DNA from: Planctomycetota bacterium
Lineage (GTDB): Bacteria > Planctomycetota > UBA1135 > GCA-002686595
Direction of reading: 5' to 3'
Assembly: GCA_022447405.1 (NCBI GenBank)
Contig: JAKVCE010000004.1
Location: forward strand, 10,232 to 30,434
Length of the DNA: 20,203 nucleotides
Below are positions 1 through 6,409 of this stretch, piece after piece. The notes below the pieces were generated by a model, which was given only the letters and a program-made list of their open reading frames with translations, searched no databases and was not told the origin of the DNA. Position 1 is the first letter of the stretch. The number at the start of each line of letters is the position of its first letter. Made by a program: the position numbers and the translations under genes.

Positions 1-108
1 TGCTACCGATTCCATGGATCAAAATACATCTCGGGCATATTATTATTGCCGCAAAAACAAGTTGGCGCCTTACATTTTTTCCAATTCGCGTCGTTGCGGT
101 GATTCTGG
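1..108. other. AT-rich stretch with no recognisable gene
   Basis: This stretch is clearly poorer in G+C than everything after about position 115, with runs such as tattattatt and tttttt. No frame gives a recognisable protein, and the frame of the downstream DUF1501 gene is closed by TGA at 100-102. A DUF1501 gene should have its TAT-type signal peptide and first conserved block here, and neither is present. A 13-nt word (ttggcgccttaca, 62-74) recurs exactly at 208-220 inside the gene. It may be a rearrangement or insertion scar, or an assembly or amplification chimera at a contig end. The sequence alone cannot tell these apart. Confidence 0.5.
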
Positions 109-1152
109 TTGTTCGGGACAATCCTCGCGGTCCCTCAGCCGGGGCAGACAGACGGCGCTATTGATCTCGACGGGTTCTTCGGCCTGCCTCAGTCACTCGC
201 TCCGCTCTTGGCGCCTTACAGCGCGGGCGATCTGCTCTTTGTTCACGCGACAGGTTCACCGGACCCCACGCTCAGCCACTTCTCGGCTCAGTACTACATG
301 GAGTCTGCGACCCCCAACATGGGTCACTCGGGCGTGAACACCGGCTGGATCGGGAGACATCTCTCTGCGGTGAGTCCGCTCGGCAGCGGGCTCTTCCGTG
401 GCGTGGGCTGGTCTCCGATGGTGGCCCTCGGGCTCGTCGGCTCGGGCGGCGTGCTCTCTATCGAGGACCCGAGCGACTTCGTCTTTCCCGGGGACGCCTC
501 GACGGAGTCACTCCGGAGACAGCTCTATCTCGACATGTACCAGGAGACCGTCGAGCCGCTTAAGGGCGCCGCGGCCTCCTCGCTCCCGACGGTCGACCTG
601 TTGGCCTCGGTGGACTTCGCTAACTACAGCCCAGGCAATGGCGCGAGCTATCCAGCGGGCTCCTTCGGGGAGCAGCTGGCCTACACGGCAGCGGCCATCA
701 AGGCAGACATCGGCTTAGAGGTCGCGCACATCGACACCCAGAGCTGGGACCACCACGCCGACATGGGTCCCTTGAGCGGGATCTTGGCTACCAAGCTCGA
801 TGACCTGGCCCTCGGCCTTGAGGCCTTCTGGAAGGACCTCGGCAGCGACCTGGACCGGGTGACGCTCGTCGTCATGACAGAGTTCGGTCGCAGGGTTGAG
901 GAGAACGACAGCGGCGGCACCGACCACGGAAACGGCGGCTGCATGTTCGTCATGGGAGGCCACGTCGCGGGCGGTCAGGTGATCACCCAATGGCCCGGCC
1001 TAGACCCTGCGAGCCTCGGCAACGGAAATGTGCCTGTGACGATCGACTACCGGGACGTCCTCGCGGAGATCTTGGAGGAGCGGCTCGGCAACCCCTCAGC
1101 GCAGGACGTCTTCCTCGGATATCAGCCGACCACCCAGGGTGTGATCGCCTGA
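109..1152 (+). CDS. DUF1501 family protein, N-terminally truncated
   Basis: This is a DUF1501 protein, a family abundant in planctomycetes, related to alkaline-phosphatase-superfamily hydrolases and usually exported by the TAT pathway. Visible family motifs, numbered from the TTG at 109, are DGFFGL (21-26), SPDPTLSHF (50-58), DTQSWDHH (209-216, likely metal ligands), TEFGRR (257-262) and TDHGNGG (271-277). The C-terminus looks complete. The N-terminus does not: there is no twin-arginine signal and no RGxxDGLN-type first block, and an in-frame TGA lies at 100-102 in AT-rich DNA. The TTG start has no convincing ribosome binding site, so the product is probably a non-exported fragment or a pseudogene. 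The stop lies 3 bp from the end of the convergent gene. The family call is firm; function is unknown. Confidence 0.75.
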   Translation: MFGTILAVPQPGQTDGAIDLDGFFGLPQSLAPLLAPYSAGDLLFVHATGSPDPTLSHFSAQYYMESATPNMGHSGVNTGWIGRHLSAVSPLGSGLFRGVGWSPMVALGLVGSGGVLSIEDPSDFVFPGDASTESLRRQLYLDMYQETVEPLKGAAASSLPTVDLLASVDFANYSPGNGASYPAGSFGEQLAYTAAAIKADIGLEVAHIDTQSWDHHADMGPLSGILATKLDDLALGLEAFWKDLGSDLDRVTLVVMTEFGRRVEENDSGGTDHGNGGCMFVMGGHVAGGQVITQWPGLDPASLGNGNVPVTIDYRDVLAEILEERLGNPSAQDVFLGYQPTTQGVIA

Positions 1153-1155
1153 GCC

Positions 1156-1506
1156 TCAGGACTCGTCACTGACCTCGTCGTGGGGCCAGAGGTGCTCGCG
1201 ACGGGTGGTCATCTCTTGCAGCACGTGGTCGAGCACGTCCTTCTCATCGAGCGCGGCGATCGCGTCTACGTTGAGCTGGCAGACCGCGCACACCGGACGC
1301 CTGCCGCGGTAGCTCATGATGTCGACATCAGTGAGGCTCACGTCCTCGAGGCCGAAGAGCTCGATGTCAAAGGGCTCACCGTCTTCGTCGAAGCCGAAGA
1401 AGTGCTTCACCTCTTTGGCGGTGCGGCGGCAGAGGTAGCAGCGGTCCTCTCCGCCAGCGCGGTCGAGGGCGGCGAAGTACTCCTGGAACTTGTCGTCTAG
1501 TGCCAT
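1156..1506 (-). CDS. Small hypothetical protein with two CxxC pairs
   Basis: This is a 116-aa soluble acidic protein I cannot assign to a named family. It has two CxxC pairs, CYLC near residue 23 and CAVC near residue 73, about 50 residues apart. This spacing suggests one structural zinc (or other metal) site. There is no signal peptide or membrane segment. The ATG at 1506 is well supported by an AAGGAG sequence 8 nt upstream. It is co-directional with the ATPase gene that ends 32 bp upstream, so the two may share a transcript, although a TATCCT sequence in the gap could be a separate -10. Metal binding is inferred from the cysteine spacing only. Confidence 0.7.
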   Translation of the reverse strand: MALDDKFQEYFAALDRAGGEDRCYLCRRTAKEVKHFFGFDEDGEPFDIELFGLEDVSLTDVDIMSYRGRRPVCAVCQLNVDAIAALDEKDVLDHVLQEMTTRREHLWPHDEVSDES

Positions 1507-1538
1507 GCGTGTGCTCCTTGGAGGCCAGAGGATACGGC

Positions 1539-2888
1539 TTAGGAGCGGACTTCGCGCCCAGCGACCTCGGCCTCGAGGGGGGCGCGCGCGTCCGCGGTCG
1601 TCCTGTAGATGATCACGTGGGTCTCACCGCTGAAGGCGCGGTCGAGGACCCCGACCTCCTCCGTGAGGGCGTCGAGGTCGAGCTTTGTCTCCGGGTGAAG
1701 GACACCAGCCACCCCCCGGCCGTCGGCGGTCCGCGCGGCGGCGCGGATGAGGTCTCCGGAGTGGCGACCTATCTCCGTGAGCTCCGTGCCGAGGAGGTCT
1801 GCGGCTCGCCCGGCCATGTGCTCGAGGATGAAGTCCGTGCGGGCGTCGTCGAGGAGCGCGGGGAGGTCCGGGAGGACCTGCTCGCGGAAGACGCGCTCGC
1901 CGCGGCCGGCCGCGATGAGGCTCAGGTTGGGCTGCACGTAGCGCCCGTGGAAGGCGACGAAGCGGTCAGAGAGGTGATAGGTGCCGCGGCGGGAGCGCAG
2001 CGGGTCCGGGTCCGTGATGGGGATCTGCCGCTCGACGATGCCGAGGTCGCGGAGGACGGTGAGGTAGCGGTTGGCCGTTGTGCCCTCGACGCCGATGGCG
2101 AGGGCGATGTCACCGAGCTTGCGCTCACCCCGCGCGATGGCGGAGAGGATGGAGTTGTAGGTGGCAGGGTTCGAGAGCTCGTTCTTCAGGAGGAACTGCA
2201 CCTCGTCGTGGAGGTAGCCCTCTGGCCGCAGGGCCTCGGCTGTGACGTTCTCTTCGAGGGAGAGGTCCGTGCGGAAGCGCGTCAGGTAGGCGGGCATCCC
2301 GCCGAGGATTGCGTAGGCCGTGAGGGCGTCCTCGAAGTCCCAGGCGTCGAAGAAGCCGAGGGCGTCGGTGGGGGAGAGCGGCTGGAGCCTGCGCTGCGCG
2401 GTGCGGCGACCGAAGAGCGGTGAGCGCTCGGCGAGGACCTCCTCCTCCATGAAGGAGACCTGGCTGCCGCAGAGGACGAGCATCAGCTGGGAGCGCTTGC
2501 CCTTGGAGTCCCAGAAGCGCTGGAGGATCGAGGGCAGCCCCTTGTTCGCCTCGCAGAGGTAGGGGAACTCGTCGAGGACCAAGACCAGGCGCTCGGTCTC
2601 GGCGCGGCTCGCGGCGTAGAGGAGGGCCGCGTCCCAGTCGGGGAACTCGACGCTGGCGACGAGCTCGTCCTTGAGACCGTCGGCCAGCGCGTCGCGGAAG
2701 GCGCGCAGGTTGTCCTTCTCGCGGACCTGCGCTGCCTGGAAGCAGACGGCGCGGCGCCCCTCGCAGAAGCGCTGCAAGAGCTCCGTCTTCCCGACCCTGC
2801 GGCGCCCGTAGAGGACGAAGAGCTCTGGCCTGCCGCTGGCGTAGAGCTCGTCGAGGAATGCCTGCTCTTGATCGCGTCCTAGGAACAT
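1539..2888 (-). CDS. AAA ATPase with C-terminal DUF234 region (archaeal-type ATPase family)
   Basis: This is a 449-aa P-loop ATPase of the ATPase_2/DUF234 type, a family frequent in archaea and scattered in bacteria. Residues 1-8 (MFLGRDQE) are the family N-terminus. Walker A is GRRRVGKT (28-35), Walker B is LVLVLDEF (101-108), and a sensor-like CGSQVSFM lies at 140-147. GGMPAYL (196-202) is also typical. A winged-helix region covers roughly 240-300 and the DUF234 region 305-430. DUF234 regions often resemble a PD-(D/E)xK nuclease with an EIGR...D...ExKW pattern. Here EIGR (372-375) is kept but the rest is divergent, with only D379 and E400-T-K402 as candidate catalytic residues. The ATG at 2888 lies 6 nt from a TATATT hexamer and lacks a Shine-Dalgarno sequence. 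The family's substrate and role are not established; the scattered distribution suggests horizontal transfer. Confidence 0.85.
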   Translation of the reverse strand: MFLGRDQEQAFLDELYASGRPELFVLYGRRRVGKTELLQRFCEGRRAVCFQAAQVREKDNLRAFRDALADGLKDELVASVEFPDWDAALLYAASRAETERLVLVLDEFPYLCEANKGLPSILQRFWDSKGKRSQLMLVLCGSQVSFMEEEVLAERSPLFGRRTAQRRLQPLSPTDALGFFDAWDFEDALTAYAILGGMPAYLTRFRTDLSLEENVTAEALRPEGYLHDEVQFLLKNELSNPATYNSILSAIARGERKLGDIALAIGVEGTTANRYLTVLRDLGIVERQIPITDPDPLRSRRGTYHLSDRFVAFHGRYVQPNLSLIAAGRGERVFREQVLPDLPALLDDARTDFILEHMAGRAADLLGTELTEIGRHSGDLIRAAARTADGRGVAGVLHPETKLDLDALTEEVGVLDRAFSGETHVIIYRTTADARAPLEAEVAGREVRS

Positions 2889-2894
2889 GGCTGC

Positions 2895-2900
2895 AATATA
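2895..2900 (-). promoter_or_regulatory. -10-like element of the ATPase gene
   Basis: On the minus strand TATATT lies 6 nt before the ATG, with TTGCTC as a possible -35 after a 16-nt spacer. Transcription would start at or beside the start codon, which fits a leaderless message and the absence of a Shine-Dalgarno sequence. Confidence 0.45.
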
Positions 2901-2912
2901 CGCACGCGTATA
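2897..2912. promoter_or_regulatory. Palindrome overlapping the ATPase promoter, candidate operator
   Basis: Perfect 7-bp inverted repeat, TATACGC-AC-GCGTATA, in an AT-rich gap. It overlaps the proposed -10 and spacer of the ATPase promoter, where a bound protein would block RNA polymerase. The ATPase carries a winged-helix region, so autoregulation is possible but untested. The word aatacgagc follows at 2912-2920 and recurs at 2991-2999. Confidence 0.4.
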
Positions 2913-2937
2913 ATACGAGCAAGTATCCTCTTTGAAC

Positions 2938-2954
2938 TCGACGAGCGGCGTCGA
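2938..2954. repeat. Inverted repeat in the divergent ATPase/transporter region
   Basis: A 6-bp inverted repeat with a 5-nt spacer, TCGACG-AGCGG-CGTCGA, immediately follows TTGAAC (2932-2937). It could be an operator for the transporter at 3059 or a chance GC-rich palindrome. The would-be -10 after it (TAAGTC) is weak. Confidence 0.25.
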
Positions 2955-3058
2955 TAAGTCCTTTCCCTGTATTAACTTACAAAATTGTCCAATACGAGCT
3001 AAGCGAGGCTGCTTGGGCCGCTCTTGCCCCTCCAGGCTTCGCTGCGGACGATGATCAC

Positions 3059-4342
3059 ATGCAGGAGGCGAGCCTCATCCAGCGAGGGATCAGCAAGGTC
3101 TCAGGCGCAGAGCCTCGCGAGGCCGGAGCCCTGCTCTGGGGCTTCGCGTGGTTCTTCTTTCTCCTGCTCTCCTACTTCATCCTGCGCCCGATCCGCGAGA
3201 CCCTCGGCGTGGAGCGTGGGATCAGCGGCCTCAAGTGGCTCTTCACCGCGACCTTCGTCGTGATGCTCGTCGCGGTCCCCTTGTACTCAGGTCTGGTCGG
3301 GAGGATGGGCAGGCGCCGCCTCGTGCCCTTCGTCTACCTCTTCTTCATCTTCAACCTCCTCCTCTTCTGGGGGGCCTTGAGCGCAGGCGGCGCTCTGAGG
3401 GCGTTCGCTGCCGACGCGTACTTCGTCTGGTTGAGCGTCTTCAACCTCTTCGCAGTCTCCATCTTCTGGAGCTTTCAAGCAGACCTCTTCAGCAGTGAGC
3501 AGGCGAAGAGGCTCTTCGGCTTCCTCGCAGCTGGCGGCACCCTCGGGGCGATCTGTGGCTCCATCGTCGCTGCCGAGCTCGCGCCCGTCATAGGGACGAC
3601 GAACCTGATCCTCATTCCGGCGGTGTTTCTGGGCCTCTCGCTCCTCTGCATGCGGCGCCTGGACACGCACGGCCAGGCCCTTCGTGGCGAGCCAGAGGCC
3701 TCATCATCCGAGGGCACGGGCGGCGGGCTCCTCGACGGTTTCTTCGCGACTTTTCGCTCTCCCTACCTCCTGGCGATCGCCGCGTACATGCTCTGCAACG
3801 CGCTCCTGGGCACGACCGTCTACTTCCAGCAGATGGAGATCGTGAAGGAGACGATCCAAGCAGAGGCAGAGCGCCTCGCCTTCTTCGCCCGCCTGAACCT
3901 CTGGGTGCAGTGCGCGACGGTCGTGATCCAGGTGCTCGTGACGGCCCGGCTCTTGAAGGCCGTCGGCGTCGCGGCCGCGCTCTGCATCCTGCCTTGTCTC
4001 TACGCCGTCGGCGTAGGCGCGCTGGGGATGGTCCCGACCCTCACGGTCCTCGCCATCGTGGACGTCGTCCGGCGCTCAGCTACTTATGCGATCTCTGGGC
4101 CCTCGAGGGAGGTGCTCTTCACCTCCGTGACTCGCTCAGAGAAGTACAAGGCCAAGAGCTTCATCGACACGGCGGTGTTCCGCGGAGGGGACGCTCTCGC
4201 AGGTCACGCCTTCAACGCGCTCCGCGGCGCAGGCATTGGCCTCGTCACCGTGATGGTCCCCGTCGCCGCTCTGTGGGCATGGATCGGCCACAAGGCCGGT
4301 CGCATGCACCAGGCAGAGGCGAGGGGAGAGGGGAAGGCCTGA
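3059..4342 (+). CDS. MFS / ATP:ADP antiporter-like membrane transporter
   Basis: This is a 427-aa polytopic inner-membrane protein with about 12 hydrophobic segments. It resembles the bacterial branch related to NTP/NDP exchange transporters (AAA family, MFS fold). Recognisable features are SYFILRPIRETLGV near residues 40-53, a cytoplasmic-loop GRMGRRR near 80, and a stretch near 355-380 running SREVLFTSVTRSEKYKAKSF. The last is conserved in these proteins and precedes IDTAVFRGGDA. A soluble, charged central loop (about 205-225) divides the two six-helix halves. The ATG at 3059 has only a weak purine-rich site upstream, and no other good in-frame start is seen. It converges on the small lipoprotein gene. 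The substrate cannot be told from sequence; nucleotide exchange should not be assumed for a free-living bacterium. Confidence 0.75.
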   Translation: MQEASLIQRGISKVSGAEPREAGALLWGFAWFFFLLLSYFILRPIRETLGVERGISGLKWLFTATFVVMLVAVPLYSGLVGRMGRRRLVPFVYLFFIFNLLLFWGALSAGGALRAFAADAYFVWLSVFNLFAVSIFWSFQADLFSSEQAKRLFGFLAAGGTLGAICGSIVAAELAPVIGTTNLILIPAVFLGLSLLCMRRLDTHGQALRGEPEASSSEGTGGGLLDGFFATFRSPYLLAIAAYMLCNALLGTTVYFQQMEIVKETIQAEAERLAFFARLNLWVQCATVVIQVLVTARLLKAVGVAAALCILPCLYAVGVGALGMVPTLTVLAIVDVVRRSATYAISGPSREVLFTSVTRSEKYKAKSFIDTAVFRGGDALAGHAFNALRGAGIGLVTVMVPVAALWAWIGHKAGRMHQAEARGEGKA

Positions 4343-4350
4343 GGCCTCCC
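4331..4350. terminator. Hairpin between convergent transporter and lipoprotein genes
   Basis: The stem is GGG-A-AGGCC paired with GGCCT-CCC with one bulged A, and the TGA stop codon of the transporter forms the loop. No T-run follows on either strand. It lies between two convergent genes, so it could serve both, but a strong intrinsic terminator is not shown. Confidence 0.3.
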
Positions 4351-4361
4351 GCCTGGCTCAA

Positions 4362-4511
4362 TCAGTCGTTGGCCGGCGTCTCGGCGGTCTCTTCGCTGCA
4401 CTCACCGCAGCAGGCGGCTTCGTCGCTGCAGTCGCCGCAGAGGCTGGAGATGCAGTCGCAGGAGGCGAGGAAGAGGCTGGCGATAAGGGCGAGGGGGATC
4501 AGCTTGATCAT
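4362..4511 (-). CDS. 49-aa cysteine-rich lipoprotein
   Basis: This very small exported protein has K3, a hydrophobic core (residues 4-16) and the lipobox L15-A-S-C18, so C18 should be lipidated. The mature peptide is about 32 residues and holds six further cysteines (C20, C25, C28, C34, C35, C38) in CxxC-like spacing, and is otherwise acidic. That pattern suggests metal binding or disulfide cross-linking at a membrane surface. I chose the ATG at 4511 over an upstream in-frame start at 4574 because it sits directly before the signal peptide. It also has GGAG 7 nt upstream. No named family is recognised. It is probably a single-gene unit. Confidence 0.65.
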   Translation of the reverse strand: MIKLIPLALIASLFLASCDCISSLCGDCSDEAACCGECSEETAETPAND

Positions 4512-4676
4512 TTGATGGCTCCGTTGAGTTCGGGGTCGAGGCTCCATTGTCGACCACGAGGCTGATTTCAGCAATGTCCAACTCGGTCAAGCAGCCTAGA
4601 TGCGGGGTAGTTTTCTGTAAGGGATGCCCTCAACGTCCCGGGAGAAGGAGGACCAGAGATGGTCAGACAGCGCCTG

Positions 4677-4707
4677 GGGGCTCTGCGGAGGCAAGCCGCG
4701 GAGCCCC
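4677..4707 (-). terminator. Strong hairpin downstream of dapA
   Basis: A 12-bp stem (4677-4688 with 4696-4707, one T·G pair) closes a 7-nt loop and begins 10 nt past the dapA stop codon on the minus strand. Stability and position suit a transcription terminator, but no U-tract follows. The rest of the 4512-4717 gap holds the upstream region of the small lipoprotein gene and no other gene that I can see. Confidence 0.55.
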
Positions 4708-4717
4708 GTTAGGCCTC

Positions 4718-5626
4718 TCAGCTGTGGGTGAGCTCGCGGTCGAGCAGGCCAGCTGAGAGCAGCGCGGCCTCTAGGAGCTGCTCGCTCTCTGGCTCCAGCG
4801 GGGCGAGGGGCGCGCGCACATCAGGCGTCGTCCCCCAGATGCGCGAGAGCGCCCACTTCACGGGGACAGGGCTCGACTCACAGAACAGCGCCTCAGCGAT
4901 CGGGGCGATCCGCGCGGCGAGGGTGTTGGCGCGCTCCTGGTCTCGCTCTGGCCCGCCGACGCGGAAGAGGTCGCTGAGATCCTCAGGCAGCAGGTTGGCG
5001 GTGACGGTGATCGAGCCGCGCGCGCCGAGGGCGACGTAGTCCGCGAGCAAGGAGTCCTCGCCGCAGAAGAGGTCGAGAGCGCCGAGGGCGAGGTGACGTC
5101 GCGCGCGCTCGAGGCCCGGCGCCGCCTCCTTCACAGCGACGATGGTCTCGTGAGTTCGAGCGAGGTCTGCGGCGAGGTCCGGGTCGAGGTCGCAGCCCGT
5201 GCGGCCCGGGTTGTTGTAGAGGAAGATCGGGAGCTTGGTCGCGGCGGCGACCTCGCCGTAGTGGAGGCGCAGGCCGTTTGGTGAGGGCTTGTTGTAGTAG
5301 GGCGTGACGACGAGGAGCGCGTCGACCCCGACCTCCTCCGCGTAGCCCGCGAGCTGGACGGTCTCCGCGGTGCTGTTCGTGCCGACACCGGCGATGACGG
5401 GCAGGCGACCAGCGGCGTGCTCTGCCGCGAAGCGCATGACCCTGCGCTGCTCAAACTCTGAGAGCGTGACCGACTCACCTGTTGTCCCGCAGACGAGCAG
5501 ACCATCGGTCCCCACGTCGACGTGGTGGTCCATGAGGGCCGCGAGCTGTCGCAGGTCGATCTTGCCGTCGCAATAGAAGGTGGGCAGGGCGACGAAGCTC
5601 CCGTGGAAGGGGGAGTGCGAGCTCAC
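4718..5626 (-). CDS. dapA: 4-Hydroxy-tetrahydrodipicolinate synthase
   Basis: DapA condenses pyruvate with aspartate semialdehyde, the first committed step towards diaminopimelate and lysine, in the cytoplasm. The 302-aa length is normal. The family signatures are in place: GTTGES (47-52, with T48/T49 of the proton relay), PYYNKP (109-114, Y111), YNNPGRT (137-143, with Y137 and pyruvate-binding R142) and the Schiff-base lysine K166 in VAVKEA. Start is GTG at 5626, overlapping the pdxJ stop in a GTGA arrangement, so the two genes are probably translationally coupled. A strong hairpin follows the stop. DapA-superfamily aldolases such as N-acetylneuraminate lyase share the fold, but these motifs fit DapA best. 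Confidence 0.93.
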   Translation of the reverse strand: MSSHSPFHGSFVALPTFYCDGKIDLRQLAALMDHHVDVGTDGLLVCGTTGESVTLSEFEQRRVMRFAAEHAAGRLPVIAGVGTNSTAETVQLAGYAEEVGVDALLVVTPYYNKPSPNGLRLHYGEVAAATKLPIFLYNNPGRTGCDLDPDLAADLARTHETIVAVKEAAPGLERARRHLALGALDLFCGEDSLLADYVALGARGSITVTANLLPEDLSDLFRVGGPERDQERANTLAARIAPIAEALFCESSPVPVKWALSRIWGTTPDVRAPLAPLEPESEQLLEAALLSAGLLDRELTHS

Positions 5627-6351
5627 GCCTTGGCCTCCTCGATCGCCGCCTTCATCTCACGCACGGCGGCGTCGACGCCCACGGTGAGGGCGCGGGCTAC
5701 GATCGCGTAGCCGATGTTGAGCTCTTGCACGTGAGGCAAGCGGGCGACCGCGGCCACGTTCTCCAAGGTCAGGCCGTGCCCCGCGTTCACCCCGAGCCCG
5801 AGGGCGTGAGCGCGCTCGCAGGCTGTGTGCAGCCGCTCGAGCTCTCGCTCGGTCTCCTCTGGCGAGGCGTTCGCATAGGTGCCCGTGTGCAGCTCGACGA
5901 AGGCGCAGCCTGCTTCGGCGGAGGCCTCGAGGGCGCCCTCGTCCGGATCGACGAAGGCGCTCACGACGCCGCCGCGCGCGCTGAGGGCTGCGCTCACCTC
6001 GCGGACGCGCTCGAGCTCGGCGCGGACGTTCAGGCCGCCCTCGGTCGTCAGCTCTTCCCGACTCTCGGGGACGAGGCAGAAGAGCTCAGCGCCAGACTCG
6101 AGGGCGATCCCGACCATCTCAGGGGTGAGGGCGAGCTCCAAGTTGAGCGGCGTCGTGACCGCCTCCCGGAGCCTGCGCACGTCCTCGTCCTGGATGTGCC
6201 GGCGGTCAAAGCGCAAGTGACAGGTGATGCCGTCTGCGCCCGCGGCCTCGCAGGCGAGCGCCCAGCTGACCGGATCGGGGAAGGCCTCGCGCCTGGCCTG
6301 ACGAACCGTCGCGACGTGATCAACGTTGATGTGTAAGCGGACGGGGGACAC
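5623..6351 (-). CDS. pdxJ: Pyridoxine 5'-phosphate synthase
   Basis: PdxJ joins 3-amino-2-oxopropyl phosphate and 1-deoxyxylulose 5-phosphate to form pyridoxine 5'-phosphate, the last ring-closing step of DXP-dependent vitamin B6 synthesis. The 242-aa length is typical. Seen are HINVDHVATVRQAR (7-20), H45 in the CHLR motif, E72 in NLEL, LVPE and TTEGG, HTG near 155, and H192 in NAGHGLT. The catalytic H45, E72 and H192 match the Escherichia coli enzyme as I recall it. Two positions differ from the usual sequence: F48 replaces E in HLRED, and Y215 replaces H in NIGHAI. The GTG at 6351 follows a TAGGAT hexamer by 6 nt. Its product could supply PLP enzymes generally; no specific link to dapA is needed. 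Confidence 0.93.
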   Translation of the reverse strand: MSPVRLHINVDHVATVRQARREAFPDPVSWALACEAAGADGITCHLRFDRRHIQDEDVRRLREAVTTPLNLELALTPEMVGIALESGAELFCLVPESREELTTEGGLNVRAELERVREVSAALSARGGVVSAFVDPDEGALEASAEAGCAFVELHTGTYANASPEETERELERLHTACERAHALGLGVNAGHGLTLENVAAVARLPHVQELNIGYAIVARALTVGVDAAVREMKAAIEEAKA

Positions 6352-6356
6352 TCCCG

Positions 6357-6369
6357 GATCCTAAGGATC
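6357..6369. repeat. 13-bp palindrome just upstream of pdxJ
   Basis: GATCCT-A-AGGATC is a perfect inverted repeat 5 bp from the pdxJ start codon. On the minus strand it contains the proposed -10 (TAGGAT). It could be an operator or an mRNA hairpin. The same arms recur around a 3-nt loop after recN. Confidence 0.35.
6358..6363 (-). promoter_or_regulatory. -10-like element of pdxJ-dapA
   Basis: TAGGAT on the minus strand lies 6 nt before the GTG start of pdxJ, the same spacing and sequence as before the gene at 20185. It suggests a leaderless pdxJ-dapA transcript separate from the protease gene upstream. No clear -35 is seen. Confidence 0.4.
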
Positions 6370-6409
6370 GCGAGAGGGCGATCAAAAGAAGTCTCAAACT
6401 CTGGTGGGC

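Noticed and set aside
1500..2423. Long plus-strand frame (307 codons) opposite the ATPase gene
   Set aside because: It is a shadow frame of high-GC coding DNA, with a Val/Glu/Gly/Arg-rich product and no family motif. The minus-strand ATPase is clear.
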